Source of the DNA: Pseudomonas sp. MUP55
GTDB lineage: Bacteria > Pseudomonadota > Gammaproteobacteria > Pseudomonadales > Pseudomonadaceae
DNA length: 64,000 bases
Assembly: GCF_034043515.1 (NCBI RefSeq)
Contig: NZ_CP138214.1
Coordinates: 5,215,501-5,279,500 of the forward strand
Reading direction: 5' to 3'
Shown here: positions 44,445-53,562 of the stretch, piece by piece
Numbering within the stretch: position 1 is the stretch's first letter
Layout of the letters: each line of letters begins with the position of its first letter
Position numbers and translations under genes: made by a program
The notes under the pieces: model-generated
What the model was told of the DNA's origin: nothing
Database searches by the model: none
Seen by the model: only the letters and a program-made list of their open reading frames with translations

Positions 44445-45764
44445 ATGTCAAAAGTGATCTATAAAAACCTCAACACCTCACCGATCCTGGCGGTCGGCGG
44501 GGCCGGGGTGTGGCTTGAGGATGCAACGGGTAAACGCTACCTCGACACCTGCGGCGGCGTCGCAGTGTCGAGCCTGGGCCACGGCCATCCGCGCATCGCA
44601 GCGGCATTCGAGCGCGAAGCGAAGAAACTCGCCTGGGCCCATGCGGGCAGTTTCACCACCGCCGCCGCCGAGGAACTGGCCGAGCGCCTGGTGGCCGCCA
44701 GTGGGGGCCTTGCGCGTGCGCAGTTTTTATCCGGCGGCTCGGAGGTGATGGAGCTGGCGATGAAGATCGCCTACCAGTACCAATGCGAGCGCGGCTTGCC
44801 CGACAAGTCGGTGTTCATTTCCCGCAGGCAAAGCTATCACGGCAGCACCTTGGGCACTCTGAGTATCTCCGGCAACCCACAGCGCCAGTCGGTGTTTGGC
44901 CGACTGTTTGCGCCCGCCGAGTTCGTCTCGCCCTGCTACGCCTACCGTGATCAACGCCCCGACGAAAGCGAAGAGCAGTACGCCACGCGCCTGGCCGATG
45001 AGCTGGACGCCAAGATCCGTAGCCTGGGCAGTGAAAACGTCGCGGCGTTCTTTGCCGAGACCGTTGTGGGTTCCACCAACGGCGCGGTGCCTGCAGTGCC
45101 CGGTTATTTTCGCAAGATCAAGGCAGTGTGCGAGCGTCACGATGTGCTGCTGATCCTTGATGAGGTGATGGCCGGCATGGGGCGTACCGGGCAACTGTTC
45201 GCCTATGCCGACGACGGCATCGTGCCGGACATGGTTGCGGTCGGCAAAGGCCTGGCGGCGGGCTACATGCCCATCTCGGCGCTGTTGATCAGTGACCGCG
45301 TGCATTCGGTGATGGCCGGTGGCTCGGGTGTGCTGGGCAACGGCCAGACCCATGTCAATCATCCGCTGGCCTGCGCCATTGCACTGCAAGTGCAGCAAGT
45401 GATCGTGGAAGAAGACCTGCTCGCCCAGGTTCGTCAACGCGGTGAGCAACTGCGCGCCTGGCTCAGGGAAAGCCTGGCTGACCTGGATATTGTCGGCGAT
45501 GTGCGTGGGCGCGGACTGTTCGTGGGCGTCGAATTTGTCGAAAGCCGTGCCACCAGGGCGCCGTTCAAAGGCGGCGGTGCGTATGCCGCTGCCCTCAAGC
45601 AAGAGGCGCTGCAGCGAGGCCTGCTGATCTATCCCGGCAGTGGCACGGTGCAGGGCACGCAAGGCAATCATGTGCTGTTTGCACCGCCATTCATTACCAG
45701 CGAAGCAGAGCTTGGGCAAATGGTCGAGCGCTTCAATGCGGTGGTCAGGGCTGTCGCGTACTAG
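44445..45764 (+). CDS. gvgH: Class III PLP-dependent aminotransferase
   Basis: 439 residues, full length. Landmarks are GAGVWLEDATGKRYLDTCGGVAVSSLGHGHP, FLSGGSEVMELAMKIA, SYHGSTLGT, ILDEVMAGMGRTG (Asp 239 for the PLP nitrogen) and the Schiff-base lysine in VAVGKGLAAGYMPIS (Lys 268). It would move an amino group to or from an intermediate, or catalyse PLP-assisted elimination, as needed for a vinylglycine. It follows the membrane peptide by 25 bases and lies ahead of the formyltransferase by 65. Confidence 0.92.
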   Translation: MSKVIYKNLNTSPILAVGGAGVWLEDATGKRYLDTCGGVAVSSLGHGHPRIAAAFEREAKKLAWAHAGSFTTAAAEELAERLVAASGGLARAQFLSGGSEVMELAMKIAYQYQCERGLPDKSVFISRRQSYHGSTLGTLSISGNPQRQSVFGRLFAPAEFVSPCYAYRDQRPDESEEQYATRLADELDAKIRSLGSENVAAFFAETVVGSTNGAVPAVPGYFRKIKAVCERHDVLLILDEVMAGMGRTGQLFAYADDGIVPDMVAVGKGLAAGYMPISALLISDRVHSVMAGGSGVLGNGQTHVNHPLACAIALQVQQVIVEEDLLAQVRQRGEQLRAWLRESLADLDIVGDVRGRGLFVGVEFVESRATRAPFKGGGAYAAALKQEALQRGLLIYPGSGTVQGTQGNHVLFAPPFITSEAELGQMVERFNAVVRAVAY

Positions 45765-45829
45765 CGCCCGAACGGGTTTACCGGGGACGGTCGTTGTCAC
45801 CCACATTACTTGGAAATGGAGAAGTGAAG

Positions 45830-46432
45830 ATGCAGACAATCGAGCCATGCAAGGATAAGGTCCTGCTGTCGGTGTGCACAATGGACTGGTGTGATCACGG
45901 TGTGGAATTCGCCAAGACCGTATTCTCCAACCTTGAGGTGTTCTGCTGGGACCCGGGCGATCCGTATCCCTACCACCTGGATAATTGGGAAGGTGACTGG
46001 ATTATTTCCTACCGGGGCGATTTCATCTTCCCGCAGAGCATCTACAAAAATGCCCGCAAAGGTGCGATCAACCTGCACCCGGCGCCCCCCAAGTATCGAG
46101 GCCTGGGCAGCCAGCATTACGCGATCTACTACAACGATGAAACCTACGGCTCGACCTGTCATCACCTGGCCCCTTCGGTGGACAGCGGACAGATCATCGA
46201 TGTGGCGCGCTTCAACGTCGCACCCGCCGAGACGGCCTCATCGCTGCGCCTGCATGTGGGCGCCTATTGCCTGCAGCAGTTCATCCACCTGCTCACCGAT
46301 TACATCCTGGCCGGGCGCCCACTGCCGACTTCGCCGGAGAACTGGGGCGAGCGGCTGTACAAGCAATCGGAACTCAAGCCCTGGATGGAAAAGATCCGCG
46401 CTCAGGAGCCGGATCATCGTTGCTTCAAATAG
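45830..46432 (+). CDS. gvgI: Formyltransferase (10-formyl-THF-dependent type)
   Basis: 200 residues from ATG 45830, with a GGAGAAG site upstream. The catalytic triad of the GART/FMT fold is present: Asn 81 and His 83 in AINLHPAPPKYRGLG, and Asp 118 in HHLAPSVDSGQIID. It is shorter than methionyl-tRNA formyltransferase and lacks its C-terminal tRNA domain, so a small amine or hydroxylamine nitrogen is the likely acceptor. In a gvg-type pathway this would place the formyl group on the aminooxy nitrogen. A perfect hairpin follows 16 bases after the stop. Confidence 0.9.
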   Translation: MQTIEPCKDKVLLSVCTMDWCDHGVEFAKTVFSNLEVFCWDPGDPYPYHLDNWEGDWIISYRGDFIFPQSIYKNARKGAINLHPAPPKYRGLGSQHYAIYYNDETYGSTCHHLAPSVDSGQIIDVARFNVAPAETASSLRLHVGAYCLQQFIHLLTDYILAGRPLPTSPENWGERLYKQSELKPWMEKIRAQEPDHRCFK

Positions 46433-46447
46433 TTTTTTCTGGAACGT

Positions 46448-46475
46448 CACTTCAAGCCGCTGATGGCTTGAAGTG
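46448..46475. other. Perfect hairpin between formyltransferase and LysE exporter 2
   Basis: CACTTCAAGCC and GGCTTGAAGTG, 11 pairs around GCTGAT, lie 26 bases before the next gene. No T-run follows on either strand within reach, so an mRNA-stabilising or pausing element is more likely than a classic terminator. Confidence 0.6.
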
Positions 46476-46500
46476 CTCACTGCGCGCTGGCGCCACGGGT

Positions 46501-47142
46501 ATGAGTGCACCTATGTTTGAGTTTTCAAGTTTTGCCGCGGCCCTTGGGGTCTACGTGATCGGCACCGCCAGCCCGGGCCCGGGCAACCTGGCCATCGCCA
46601 ATACTTCCCTGAACTACGGGCGCACACCCGGCCTGGCGTTGGCGGCGGGGGTTATTTCCGGGTCGTTGTGCTGGGGCGCGATGACCGCTGCCGGCGTGTC
46701 GGCGCTGCTGATGTCCAACACCCAGATCATTGTGTGGTTAAAGGTGTTCGGCGCCTGTTATCTGTTCTTCCTGGCCTGGAAGTCCGTGCGCAGCGCGCTG
46801 GCGCATAACGCCACGACCGTAGCCAAGGCGCGAGCAAAGCAGACGCGTAACCTGGGCTTTTACTTGCAGGGGCTGGGCATCCACCTGACCAACCCCAAGG
46901 CGGCCTTGACCTGGTTCACCGTGACCACCGTGGGCTTGAGCGTCAACGCGCCGGCCTGGGCCAGTTTCGTGCTGGTGGCCGCCTGTGCGTTATTGGGTTT
47001 CCTGATTTTCTGCACCTACGCGCTGGCGTTCTCCGCCCATTCGGCGGAACCGTTTTTTGCCCGGACCCGCAAGTCCTTCGGGCTGATTTGCGCAGCGTTC
47101 TACGCGATGGTCGCCATCGGCTTTCTCAGCTCGTTGCTCTGA
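46501..47142 (+). CDS. gvgJ: LysE-family amino-acid exporter 2
   Basis: 213 residues from ATG 46501; an ATG four codons on (46513) is also possible, and neither has a clear ribosome site. Six helices with GTASPGPGNLAIANTSLNYGRTPGLALAAGVISGS and GIHLTNPKAALTWFTVTTVG. The G-N in place of the more common N-N in PGPGN sets it apart from gvgE and gvgK. Probably one of three exporters with overlapping use. Confidence 0.87.
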   Translation: MSAPMFEFSSFAAALGVYVIGTASPGPGNLAIANTSLNYGRTPGLALAAGVISGSLCWGAMTAAGVSALLMSNTQIIVWLKVFGACYLFFLAWKSVRSALAHNATTVAKARAKQTRNLGFYLQGLGIHLTNPKAALTWFTVTTVGLSVNAPAWASFVLVAACALLGFLIFCTYALAFSAHSAEPFFARTRKSFGLICAAFYAMVAIGFLSSLL

Positions 47143-47228
47143 CTCCAACTCCAAGTGGCCAGAGTCATCAGTACCCGCACTACGGGGGTGGCAGGTGACG
47201 CGCAAAGGCCCGTTTCCAGGAAATACCC

Positions 47229-47840
47229 ATGTCCTTGTCGTTTGATCTGATGCTGGCGTTTGCTTTGTTTGCGTTTGTCACCTCCGTCACCCCGGGCCCC
47301 AATAACGCCATGCTGCTGGCCTCGGGCGTCAACTTCGGCTTCCAGCGCACCATCCCGCATATCCTGGGCATCAGTTCCGGGTTCCTGGTGCTGGTATTGG
47401 CGGTAGGGCTGGGGCTTGGTGCTGTTTTTACCGCCTATCCCGTGCTTTACACCCTCCTGCGCTACGCGGGCGCGGCGTACTTGCTGTACCTGGCCTGGAA
47501 CATCGCCCGCTCAGGCCCGGCGTCCGAAGACACCGAAGGCAAAGGCAAGCCGCTGGGGTTCTGGGGCGCGGCGGCGTTTCAGTGGGTCAATCCCAAGGCG
47601 TGGGTGATGGCGATTGGTGCGATCAGCACCTATACACCTTTGCAGGACTACACCACCAACGTGGTGATCATCGCCACTGTGTTCGCATTGATCAATGCGC
47701 CGAGCGTAGGGGTATGGGCAGGGTTTGGCAGTGTGTTGCGCAACGTATTGCGCGACAGACGCTGGTTGCGCGTATTCAACTTCGGCATGGCGGCGCTGCT
47801 GGTGATTTCGCTGTACCCGCTGCTGCAGCATACAAACTGA
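47229..47840 (+). CDS. gvgK: LysE-family amino-acid exporter 3
   Basis: 203 residues, six helices. FVTSVTPGPNNAMLLASGVNFGFQRTIPHILGISSG and FQWVNPKAWVMAIGAISTYT are the LysE signatures. It resembles gvgE over its full length, so the two may derive from a duplication. It is the last gene of the cluster, followed 41 bases later by a bidirectional terminator, and starts 86 bases after gvgJ. Confidence 0.9.
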   Translation: MSLSFDLMLAFALFAFVTSVTPGPNNAMLLASGVNFGFQRTIPHILGISSGFLVLVLAVGLGLGAVFTAYPVLYTLLRYAGAAYLLYLAWNIARSGPASEDTEGKGKPLGFWGAAAFQWVNPKAWVMAIGAISTYTPLQDYTTNVVIIATVFALINAPSVGVWAGFGSVLRNVLRDRRWLRVFNFGMAALLVISLYPLLQHTN

Positions 47841-47881
47841 GCCCCGGCGCGTAGGTCTGACGCCATAAAAATCAGGCTTAT

Positions 47882-47918
47882 AAAAAAAGCGAAGCCAACT
47901 TAATGGCTTCGCTTTTTT
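47882..47918. terminator. Bidirectional terminator, cluster end and ssb
   Basis: A-run, GCGAAGCC, loop AACTTAAT, GGCTTCGC and T-run. It serves the plus-strand cluster and, from the other side, the minus-strand ssb whose stop is 28 bases away. The A and T tracts are symmetric. Confidence 0.92.
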
Positions 47919-47945
47919 ATGGGTGACGGTTCTGAAAAGCTGGGA

Positions 47946-48461
47946 TCAGAACGGAATATCGTCATCAAAGCTGTCGAAATCCGGAGCCGGCTGTGGAGCG
48001 GCCTGTTGTGGCGCTGGACGCGACTCACGCTGAGGCTGCTGGCTTGGCTGTGGACGCGATTGCTGTGGGCGCGGTGCCGAGTTGGACATGCCGCCCTGGC
48101 CCTGCTGGTCGCCCTGTGGACGGCCACCCAGCAGCTGCATGGTGCCTTGCATGTCGACGACGATTTCGGTGGTGTAACGCTTGATGCCGTCTTTTTCCCA
48201 CTCGCGGGTTTGCAGTTTGCCTTCGATGTACACCTGCGAACCTTTGCGCAGGTACTCGCCGGCGATCTCAGCCACTTTGCCGAACATCGACACGCGGTGC
48301 CATTCGGTTTTCTCGACCTTCTGGCCAGTCTGCTTGTCGGTCCACTGTTCGCTGGTCGCCAGACTCAGGTTGGTCACGGCGTTACCGTTGGGCAAGTAGC
48401 GAACTTCGGGATCCTGGCCGCATGTACCGACCAATATGACTTTGTTAACCCCACGGGCCAT
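47946..48461 (-). CDS. ssb: Single-stranded DNA-binding protein
   Basis: 171 residues. The OB-fold runs from [40 protein letters not shown] to about residue 110 ([21 protein letters not shown]). A Gln/Pro/Ser-rich linker follows, ending in the acidic tip [11 protein letters not shown] that recruits repair partners. It lies 9 bases after the MFS gene and shares its direction, so the two may be co-transcribed. The ssb-uvrA neighbourhood is conserved in gammaproteobacteria, here with the MFS gene between. Confidence 0.97.
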   Translation of the reverse strand: MARGVNKVILVGTCGQDPEVRYLPNGNAVTNLSLATSEQWTDKQTGQKVEKTEWHRVSMFGKVAEIAGEYLRKGSQVYIEGKLQTREWEKDGIKRYTTEIVVDMQGTMQLLGGRPQGDQQGQGGMSNSAPRPQQSRPQPSQQPQRESRPAPQQAAPQPAPDFDSFDDDIPF

Positions 48462-48470
48462 AACGTTCTC

Positions 48471-49865
48471 CTAGGCTGGGCGCGCTGTCGGCACTGGGTT
48501 GACCAGTTGCTCGAGCGTCGCGCGATCCAATAATTCGGTGTCCAATTTGATGTAGATCGCAGCTTCTTCCGCGACCACTACTGCGTCCGTTACTCCAGCG
48601 ACGGCCTTGAGGCGCTCGACCAGGCCAGCCTCGCGCATCGCTTCAGGCGATAACGGCAGGCGCAGGCTCGTCACATACGGAGGTTCGCGCATGGTAACAG
48701 CAAAGACCAGCCAAAGTGCAGCCAGCCCGGCGCATCCGAGGAAGACAACCGACAAACCGCCATGCTGGAACATCCAGCCGCCCATGATCCCGCCCAGTGC
48801 CGAACCGAGGAACTGGCTGGTGGAATAAACGCCCATCGCCGTGCCCTTGCCGCCCGCGGGTGAAACCTTGCTGATCAGCGAAGGCAATGACGCCTCCAGC
48901 AGGTTGAACGCGGTGAAGAACACCACCGTACCGATCACCAGCGCCCGCAGGCTGTCGCCGAACTCCCAGAAGAATAGTTCAGTGAGCATCAATGTCGTGA
49001 CGGCGCCGAGTAAAACTCGTTTCATTTTGCGTTTCTTCTCGCCGTAGATGATGAACGGGATCATGGCGAAGAACGAAATCAGCAGCGCGGTAAGGTAGAC
49101 CCACCAGTGCTGCTCCTTGGGTAACCCGGCTTTTTCCACCAGGGCCAGGGGCAAGGCGACGAAGCTGCACATCAGCATTGCGTGCAACACGAAGATACCT
49201 AAATCCAGGCGCAGCAGGTCTGGGTGCTTGAGCGTCGGCAACAGCGCCTGGCGCGCGACGCCGGATTCACGGTGCTGCAGCGTGCCGGTAGAGCGCGGCA
49301 CCATAAAGGCCACGATCACGATGCCGAACAACGCCATGCCGCCGGTGGCAAGGAACAAACCGTGCAGGCCGAAGGCGCGCGTCAGCAGCGGGCCGACCAC
49401 CATGGCCACGGCAAACGACAGACCGATGGTCATGCCGATCATGGCCATGGCCTTGGTACGGTGTTGTTCGCGGGTGAGGTCCGACAGCAGCGCCATCACC
49501 GCTGCGGAAATCGCCCCGGCGCCTTGCAGGATGCGTCCGGCGATCACGCCCCAGATCGAATCGGACTGCGCCGCCAGCACACTGCCGAGGGCGAACACGA
49601 TCAGCCCCAGGTAGATCACCGGGCGACGGCCAATGCGGTCGGAAATGATGCCGAACGGAATCTGGAAGATCGCCTGGGTCAGGCCATAGGCGCCAATCGC
49701 CAGGCCAATCAATGCGGGGGTCGCGCCTGCGAGATCCATTCCATAGGTCGCCAGCACCGGCAACACCATAAACATGCCCAGCATACGGAAGGCGAACACC
49801 AGGGCCAGACCGCTTGCCGCTCGGGTCTCGCCGCTACTCATGCGTTCGCTGTGGGGATCGTGCAT
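48471..49865 (-). CDS. MFS transporter with C-terminal extension
   Basis: 464 residues, 12 membrane helices (about residues 15-395). Signature loop [17 protein letters not shown] between helices 2 and 3, and [35 protein letters not shown], are those of drug or sugar efflux MFS. After the last helix comes a 65-residue soluble tail with a small beta-alpha motif ([28 protein letters not shown]), an HMA-like fold. GAGG lies 7 bases before ATG. P. aeruginosa has the same gene between ssb and uvrA (PA4233). Substrate unknown. Confidence 0.88.
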   Translation of the reverse strand: MHDPHSERMSSGETRAASGLALVFAFRMLGMFMVLPVLATYGMDLAGATPALIGLAIGAYGLTQAIFQIPFGIISDRIGRRPVIYLGLIVFALGSVLAAQSDSIWGVIAGRILQGAGAISAAVMALLSDLTREQHRTKAMAMIGMTIGLSFAVAMVVGPLLTRAFGLHGLFLATGGMALFGIVIVAFMVPRSTGTLQHRESGVARQALLPTLKHPDLLRLDLGIFVLHAMLMCSFVALPLALVEKAGLPKEQHWWVYLTALLISFFAMIPFIIYGEKKRKMKRVLLGAVTTLMLTELFFWEFGDSLRALVIGTVVFFTAFNLLEASLPSLISKVSPAGGKGTAMGVYSTSQFLGSALGGIMGGWMFQHGGLSVVFLGCAGLAALWLVFAVTMREPPYVTSLRLPLSPEAMREAGLVERLKAVAGVTDAVVVAEEAAIYIKLDTELLDRATLEQLVNPVPTARPA

Positions 49866-49977
49866 GGAAAAACCTCGTGTGAACCGGCGGCGATTCTACC
49901 AGTCCCATCGATTGAGAGGGTATATGCGGCGCTTTGCCGCGCAGCTTTCATGTGAGGCTGCAAGCGGCCTTTTGACA

Positions 49978-49993
49978 GTGTATATTCATCCAG
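49978..49993. promoter_or_regulatory. LexA-like (SOS) box upstream of uvrA
   Basis: GTGTATATTCATCCAG differs from the E. coli uvrA operator core CTGTATATTCATTCAG at two bases, the first one in the CTG half. It overlaps a TTGACA (49972-49977). It lies 51 bases ahead of the uvrA start. Confidence 0.6.
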
Positions 49994-50043
49994 TCTTTAG
50001 CCGTATACTCCGGCATTATTTACGCCCGCCGTGCGAGGCCATC

Positions 50044-52878
50044 TTGGACAAGATCCTGATTCGTGGGGCTAGAACCCACAACCTGAAGAATATCGACCTG
50101 ACCCTGCCCCGGGACAAACTGATCGTCATCACCGGCCTGTCCGGCTCGGGCAAATCGTCCCTGGCGTTCGACACGCTGTATGCCGAAGGCCAGCGGCGCT
50201 ATGTGGAATCGCTGTCGGCGTATGCCCGGCAGTTCCTGTCAATGATGGAAAAGCCCGACGTCGACACCATCGAAGGTTTGTCGCCGGCCATTTCCATCGA
50301 GCAGAAGTCGACGTCCCACAACCCGCGTTCCACCGTGGGCACCATTACCGAAATCTACGACTACCTGCGCCTGCTGTATGCACGGGTGGGTATCCCCCGC
50401 TGCCCGGACCACGACATTCCGCTGGAAGCCCAGACCGTCAGCCAGATGGTCGACCTGGTCCTGGCCCAACCGGAAGGCGCCAAGCTGATGCTGCTGGCGC
50501 CTGTCATCCGCGAGCGCAAGGGTGAGCACCTGTCGGTCTTCGAAGAGCTGCGGGCGCAAGGTTTCGTGCGTGCGCGCATCAACGGCAAGCTTTATGAACT
50601 GGATGAAGCGCCGAAGCTCGACAAACAGAAGAAGCATTCCATCGACGTGGTGGTTGACCGCTTCAAGGTGCGGGCCGATCTGCAGCAGCGCCTGGCGGAA
50701 TCCTTCGAGACCGCGTTGAAGCTGGCAGACGGTATTGCCCTGGTAGCGCCGATGGACGATGAGCCGGGCGAAGAGATCATCTTCTCCGCGCGCTTTGCCT
50801 GCCCGATCTGCGGCCACGCCATCAGCGAGCTGGAACCCAAGCTGTTTTCATTCAACAACCCGGCCGGCGCCTGCCCGACCTGCGATGGCCTGGGCGTTAA
50901 ACAGTTCTTTGACATCAAGCGCCTGGTCAACGGCGACCTGACCTTGGCCGAGGGTGCGATACGCGGCTGGGACAGGCGCAACGTCTACTACTTCCAGATG
51001 CTGGGCTCGTTGGCGTCACACTATAAGTTCAGCCTGGAGGTGCCGTTCAATCAACTGCCGGCAGACCAGCAGAAGGTCATCCTCAACGGCAGTGGTTCGC
51101 AGAACGTCGACTTCAAATATTTGAACGACCGGGGCGATATCGTTAAACGCTCCCACCCGTTCGAAGGCATCGTGCCAAACCTTGAGCGTCGTTATCGCGA
51201 GACCGAGTCGGCGAGCGTACGCGAAGAACTGGCGAAGTTCCTCAGTACCCAGCCTTGCCCGGATTGCCGCGGCACCCGCCTGCGTCGCGAAGCGCGGCAT
51301 GTGTGGGTCGGCGAGAAGACATTGCCGGCGGTGACCAACCTGCCAATCGGCGATGCCTGTGAGTACTTTGGCGTGCTCAAGCTGACCGGCCGGCGTGGGG
51401 AAATTGCCGACAAGATCCTCAAGGAAATTCGCGAGCGTCTGCAGTTTCTGGTCAACGTGGGCCTGGACTACCTGTCGCTGGATCGCAGTGCCGACACCTT
51501 GTCGGGTGGCGAGGCCCAGCGGATTCGCCTGGCCAGCCAGATCGGCGCGGGTCTGGTGGGCGTGTTGTACATCCTCGATGAGCCGTCGATCGGCTTGCAC
51601 CAACGTGACAACGATCGTCTGCTGGGTACATTGAAACACCTGCGGGATATCGGCAACACGGTGATTGTGGTCGAGCACGACGAGGACGCTATACGACTGG
51701 CGGATTACGTCGTTGATATCGGCCCGGGGGCCGGGGTACACGGTGGGCATATCGTCGCCGAAGGTACGCCTGCCGAAGTGATGGCTCACCCGGACTCCCT
51801 GACCGGTAAATACCTGTCCGGCCGCGTAAAGATCGAAGTGCCGGCCAAACGCACTCCGCGCAACAAGAAGATGGCTTTGCACCTCAAGGGTGCCCGTGGC
51901 AACAACTTGCGCAATGTGGACCTGGAGATTCCTCTTGGCCTGCTGACCTGTGTGACCGGCGTTTCCGGCTCGGGCAAGTCGACGCTGATCAACAACACGC
52001 TGTTCCCGCTAAGTGCCACCGCCCTGAACGGCGCCACCACGCTGGAAGCGGCGGCCCACGACAGCATCAAGGGCCTGGAACACCTGGACAAGGTGGTCGA
52101 TATCGACCAGAGCCCGATTGGCCGCACGCCGCGGTCCAACCCGGCGACCTATACCGGGCTGTTCACGCCCATTCGTGAGCTGTTCGCTGGGGTTCCGGAA
52201 TCCCGCTCACGGGGTTACGGGCCAGGCCGGTTCTCTTTCAACGTCAAGGGTGGTCGCTGCGAAGCATGCCAGGGCGATGGCTTGATCAAGGTGGAGATGC
52301 ACTTCCTGCCGGATATCTATGTGCCGTGCGATGTGTGCAAGAGCAAACGCTACAACCGCGAAACCCTGGAAATCAAATACAAGGGTAAGAGCATCCACGA
52401 AACCCTTGAGATGACCATCGAGGAAGCTCGGGTGTTCTTTGACGCGGTTCCAGCTTTGGCGCGCAAGCTGCAGACGCTGATGGACGTGGGTTTGTCTTAC
52501 ATCAAGCTGGGGCAGTCTGCGACCACGCTGTCGGGTGGTGAGGCGCAGCGGGTGAAGCTGTCGCGCGAGCTGTCCAAGCGCGATACAGGCAAGACCCTGT
52601 ATATCCTTGATGAGCCGACCACAGGCCTGCACTTCGCGGACATCCAGCAACTGCTGGACGTGCTGCACCGCTTGCGCGATCACGGCAATACCGTGGTGGT
52701 GATCGAGCACAACCTGGACGTGATCAAGACCGCCGACTGGCTGGTGGACCTTGGGCCGGAAGGCGGCTCCAAGGGCGGCCAGATCATTGCGGTCGGTACG
52801 CCGGAGCAGGTCTCGCAAATGCCGCAGTCCCATACAGGCTACTATCTGAAGCCGCTGCTGGAGCGCGACCGGGCCTGA
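50044..52878 (+). CDS. uvrA: Excinuclease ABC subunit A
   Basis: 944 residues from TTG 50044, which gives the usual start (M)[18 protein letters not shown]. Two ABC modules: Walker [10 protein letters not shown] (about residue 31) and GVSGSGKST (about 640). Two LSGGEAQR signatures (near 488 and 825) and zinc-finger CxxC pairs ([16 protein letters not shown] with CPTCDGLG, and [10 protein letters not shown] with CDVCKSKR) are present. It finds bulky DNA lesions with UvrB. A LexA-like box lies upstream. The longer upstream frame is not family-like. Confidence 0.98.
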   Translation: MDKILIRGARTHNLKNIDLTLPRDKLIVITGLSGSGKSSLAFDTLYAEGQRRYVESLSAYARQFLSMMEKPDVDTIEGLSPAISIEQKSTSHNPRSTVGTITEIYDYLRLLYARVGIPRCPDHDIPLEAQTVSQMVDLVLAQPEGAKLMLLAPVIRERKGEHLSVFEELRAQGFVRARINGKLYELDEAPKLDKQKKHSIDVVVDRFKVRADLQQRLAESFETALKLADGIALVAPMDDEPGEEIIFSARFACPICGHAISELEPKLFSFNNPAGACPTCDGLGVKQFFDIKRLVNGDLTLAEGAIRGWDRRNVYYFQMLGSLASHYKFSLEVPFNQLPADQQKVILNGSGSQNVDFKYLNDRGDIVKRSHPFEGIVPNLERRYRETESASVREELAKFLSTQPCPDCRGTRLRREARHVWVGEKTLPAVTNLPIGDACEYFGVLKLTGRRGEIADKILKEIRERLQFLVNVGLDYLSLDRSADTLSGGEAQRIRLASQIGAGLVGVLYILDEPSIGLHQRDNDRLLGTLKHLRDIGNTVIVVEHDEDAIRLADYVVDIGPGAGVHGGHIVAEGTPAEVMAHPDSLTGKYLSGRVKIEVPAKRTPRNKKMALHLKGARGNNLRNVDLEIPLGLLTCVTGVSGSGKSTLINNTLFPLSATALNGATTLEAAAHDSIKGLEHLDKVVDIDQSPIGRTPRSNPATYTGLFTPIRELFAGVPESRSRGYGPGRFSFNVKGGRCEACQGDGLIKVEMHFLPDIYVPCDVCKSKRYNRETLEIKYKGKSIHETLEMTIEEARVFFDAVPALARKLQTLMDVGLSYIKLGQSATTLSGGEAQRVKLSRELSKRDTGKTLYILDEPTTGLHFADIQQLLDVLHRLRDHGNTVVVIEHNLDVIKTADWLVDLGPEGGSKGGQIIAVGTPEQVSQMPQSHTGYYLKPLLERDRA

Positions 52879-52892
52879 TTTATCGGGCCAAT

Positions 52893-52932
52893 AAAAAGCC
52901 CCTGTCACCTCATCGGTGGCAGGGGCTTTTTT
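52893..52932. terminator. Bidirectional terminator, uvrA and ftnA
   Basis: A-run, GCCCCTGTCACC, loop TCATC, GGTGGCAGGGGC and T-run: 12 pairs with one G-T. It ends both convergent genes. Confidence 0.95.
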
Positions 52933-52942
52933 GTAGCCAGGA

Positions 52943-53407
52943 TCAGAACTGCGATTGCAGGTAATTTTCCAGGCCAATCAGCTTGATCAGGCCCAACTGC
53001 TTTTCCAGCCAGTAGGTGTGATCTTCTTCGGTGTCATTCAACTGCACCCGCAGGATCTCACGGGTAACGTAGTCGTTGTGCTGCTCGCAGAGCTCGATGC
53101 CTTTGCAGAGCGCGGCCCGAACCTTGTATTCCAGGCGAAGGTCAGCAGCGAGCATTTCCGGCACCGTGGTACCCACGTCCAGATCATCGGGGCGCATGCG
53201 CGGCGTGCCTTCGAGCATGAGGATACGGCGCATCAACGCATCAGCGTGCTGTGCCTCTTCTTCCATCTCGTGGTTGATACGTTCGTAGAGCTCGGTAAAG
53301 CCCCAGTCTTCGTACATGCGCGAATGAATGAAATATTGGTCACGAGCTGCCAGTTCGCCCGTCAGCAACGTGTTGAGGTAATCGATTACGTCGGGGTGAC
53401 CTTGCAT
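52943..53407 (-). CDS. ftnA: Bacterial ferritin FtnA (bacterioferritin-like, haem ligand missing)
   Basis: 154 residues from ATG 53405-53407. The diiron ligands are present: Glu 18 ([11 protein letters not shown]), Glu 51 and His 54 ([10 protein letters not shown]), with Glu 94 and Glu 127/His 130 on the later helices. Residue 52, the haem-ligating Met of true bacterioferritins, is Ala, so the 24-mer shell probably binds no haem by itself, as in P. aeruginosa FtnA (first called BfrA). Its place next to katA matches PA4235-PA4236. It stores iron and so limits peroxide chemistry. Confidence 0.92.
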   Translation of the reverse strand: MQGHPDVIDYLNTLLTGELAARDQYFIHSRMYEDWGFTELYERINHEMEEEAQHADALMRRILMLEGTPRMRPDDLDVGTTVPEMLAADLRLEYKVRAALCKGIELCEQHNDYVTREILRVQLNDTEEDHTYWLEKQLGLIKLIGLENYLQSQF

Positions 53408-53519
53408 CGCCCTACATCTCCCTGCTTGAAAGTCTGTAGTTTGAACCATCACGACTTCAAGGTCACGGGATCAACGGCAGAAAAACGCAGATTTCCGGAG
53501 AAAAGCAGCTGAAATAACG

Positions 53520-53544
53520 CAAAAACCGCCCAAATGAGGGCGGT
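53520..53544 (-). terminator. katA terminator
   Basis: On the minus strand: ACCGCCC, loop TCATTT, GGGCGGT, then TTTTTGC. It stands 19 bases after the katA stop. Confidence 0.9.
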
Positions 53545-53562
53545 TCTGCTTATCGTTTAGAG

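Noticed and set aside
46448..46475. Rho-independent terminator after the formyltransferase
   Set aside because: Strong stem but no T-run on either strand.
49972..50009. Sigma70 promoter TTGACA ... TATACT before uvrA
   Set aside because: Spacing is 26 bases, too long for one promoter, so only the LexA-like box is reported.
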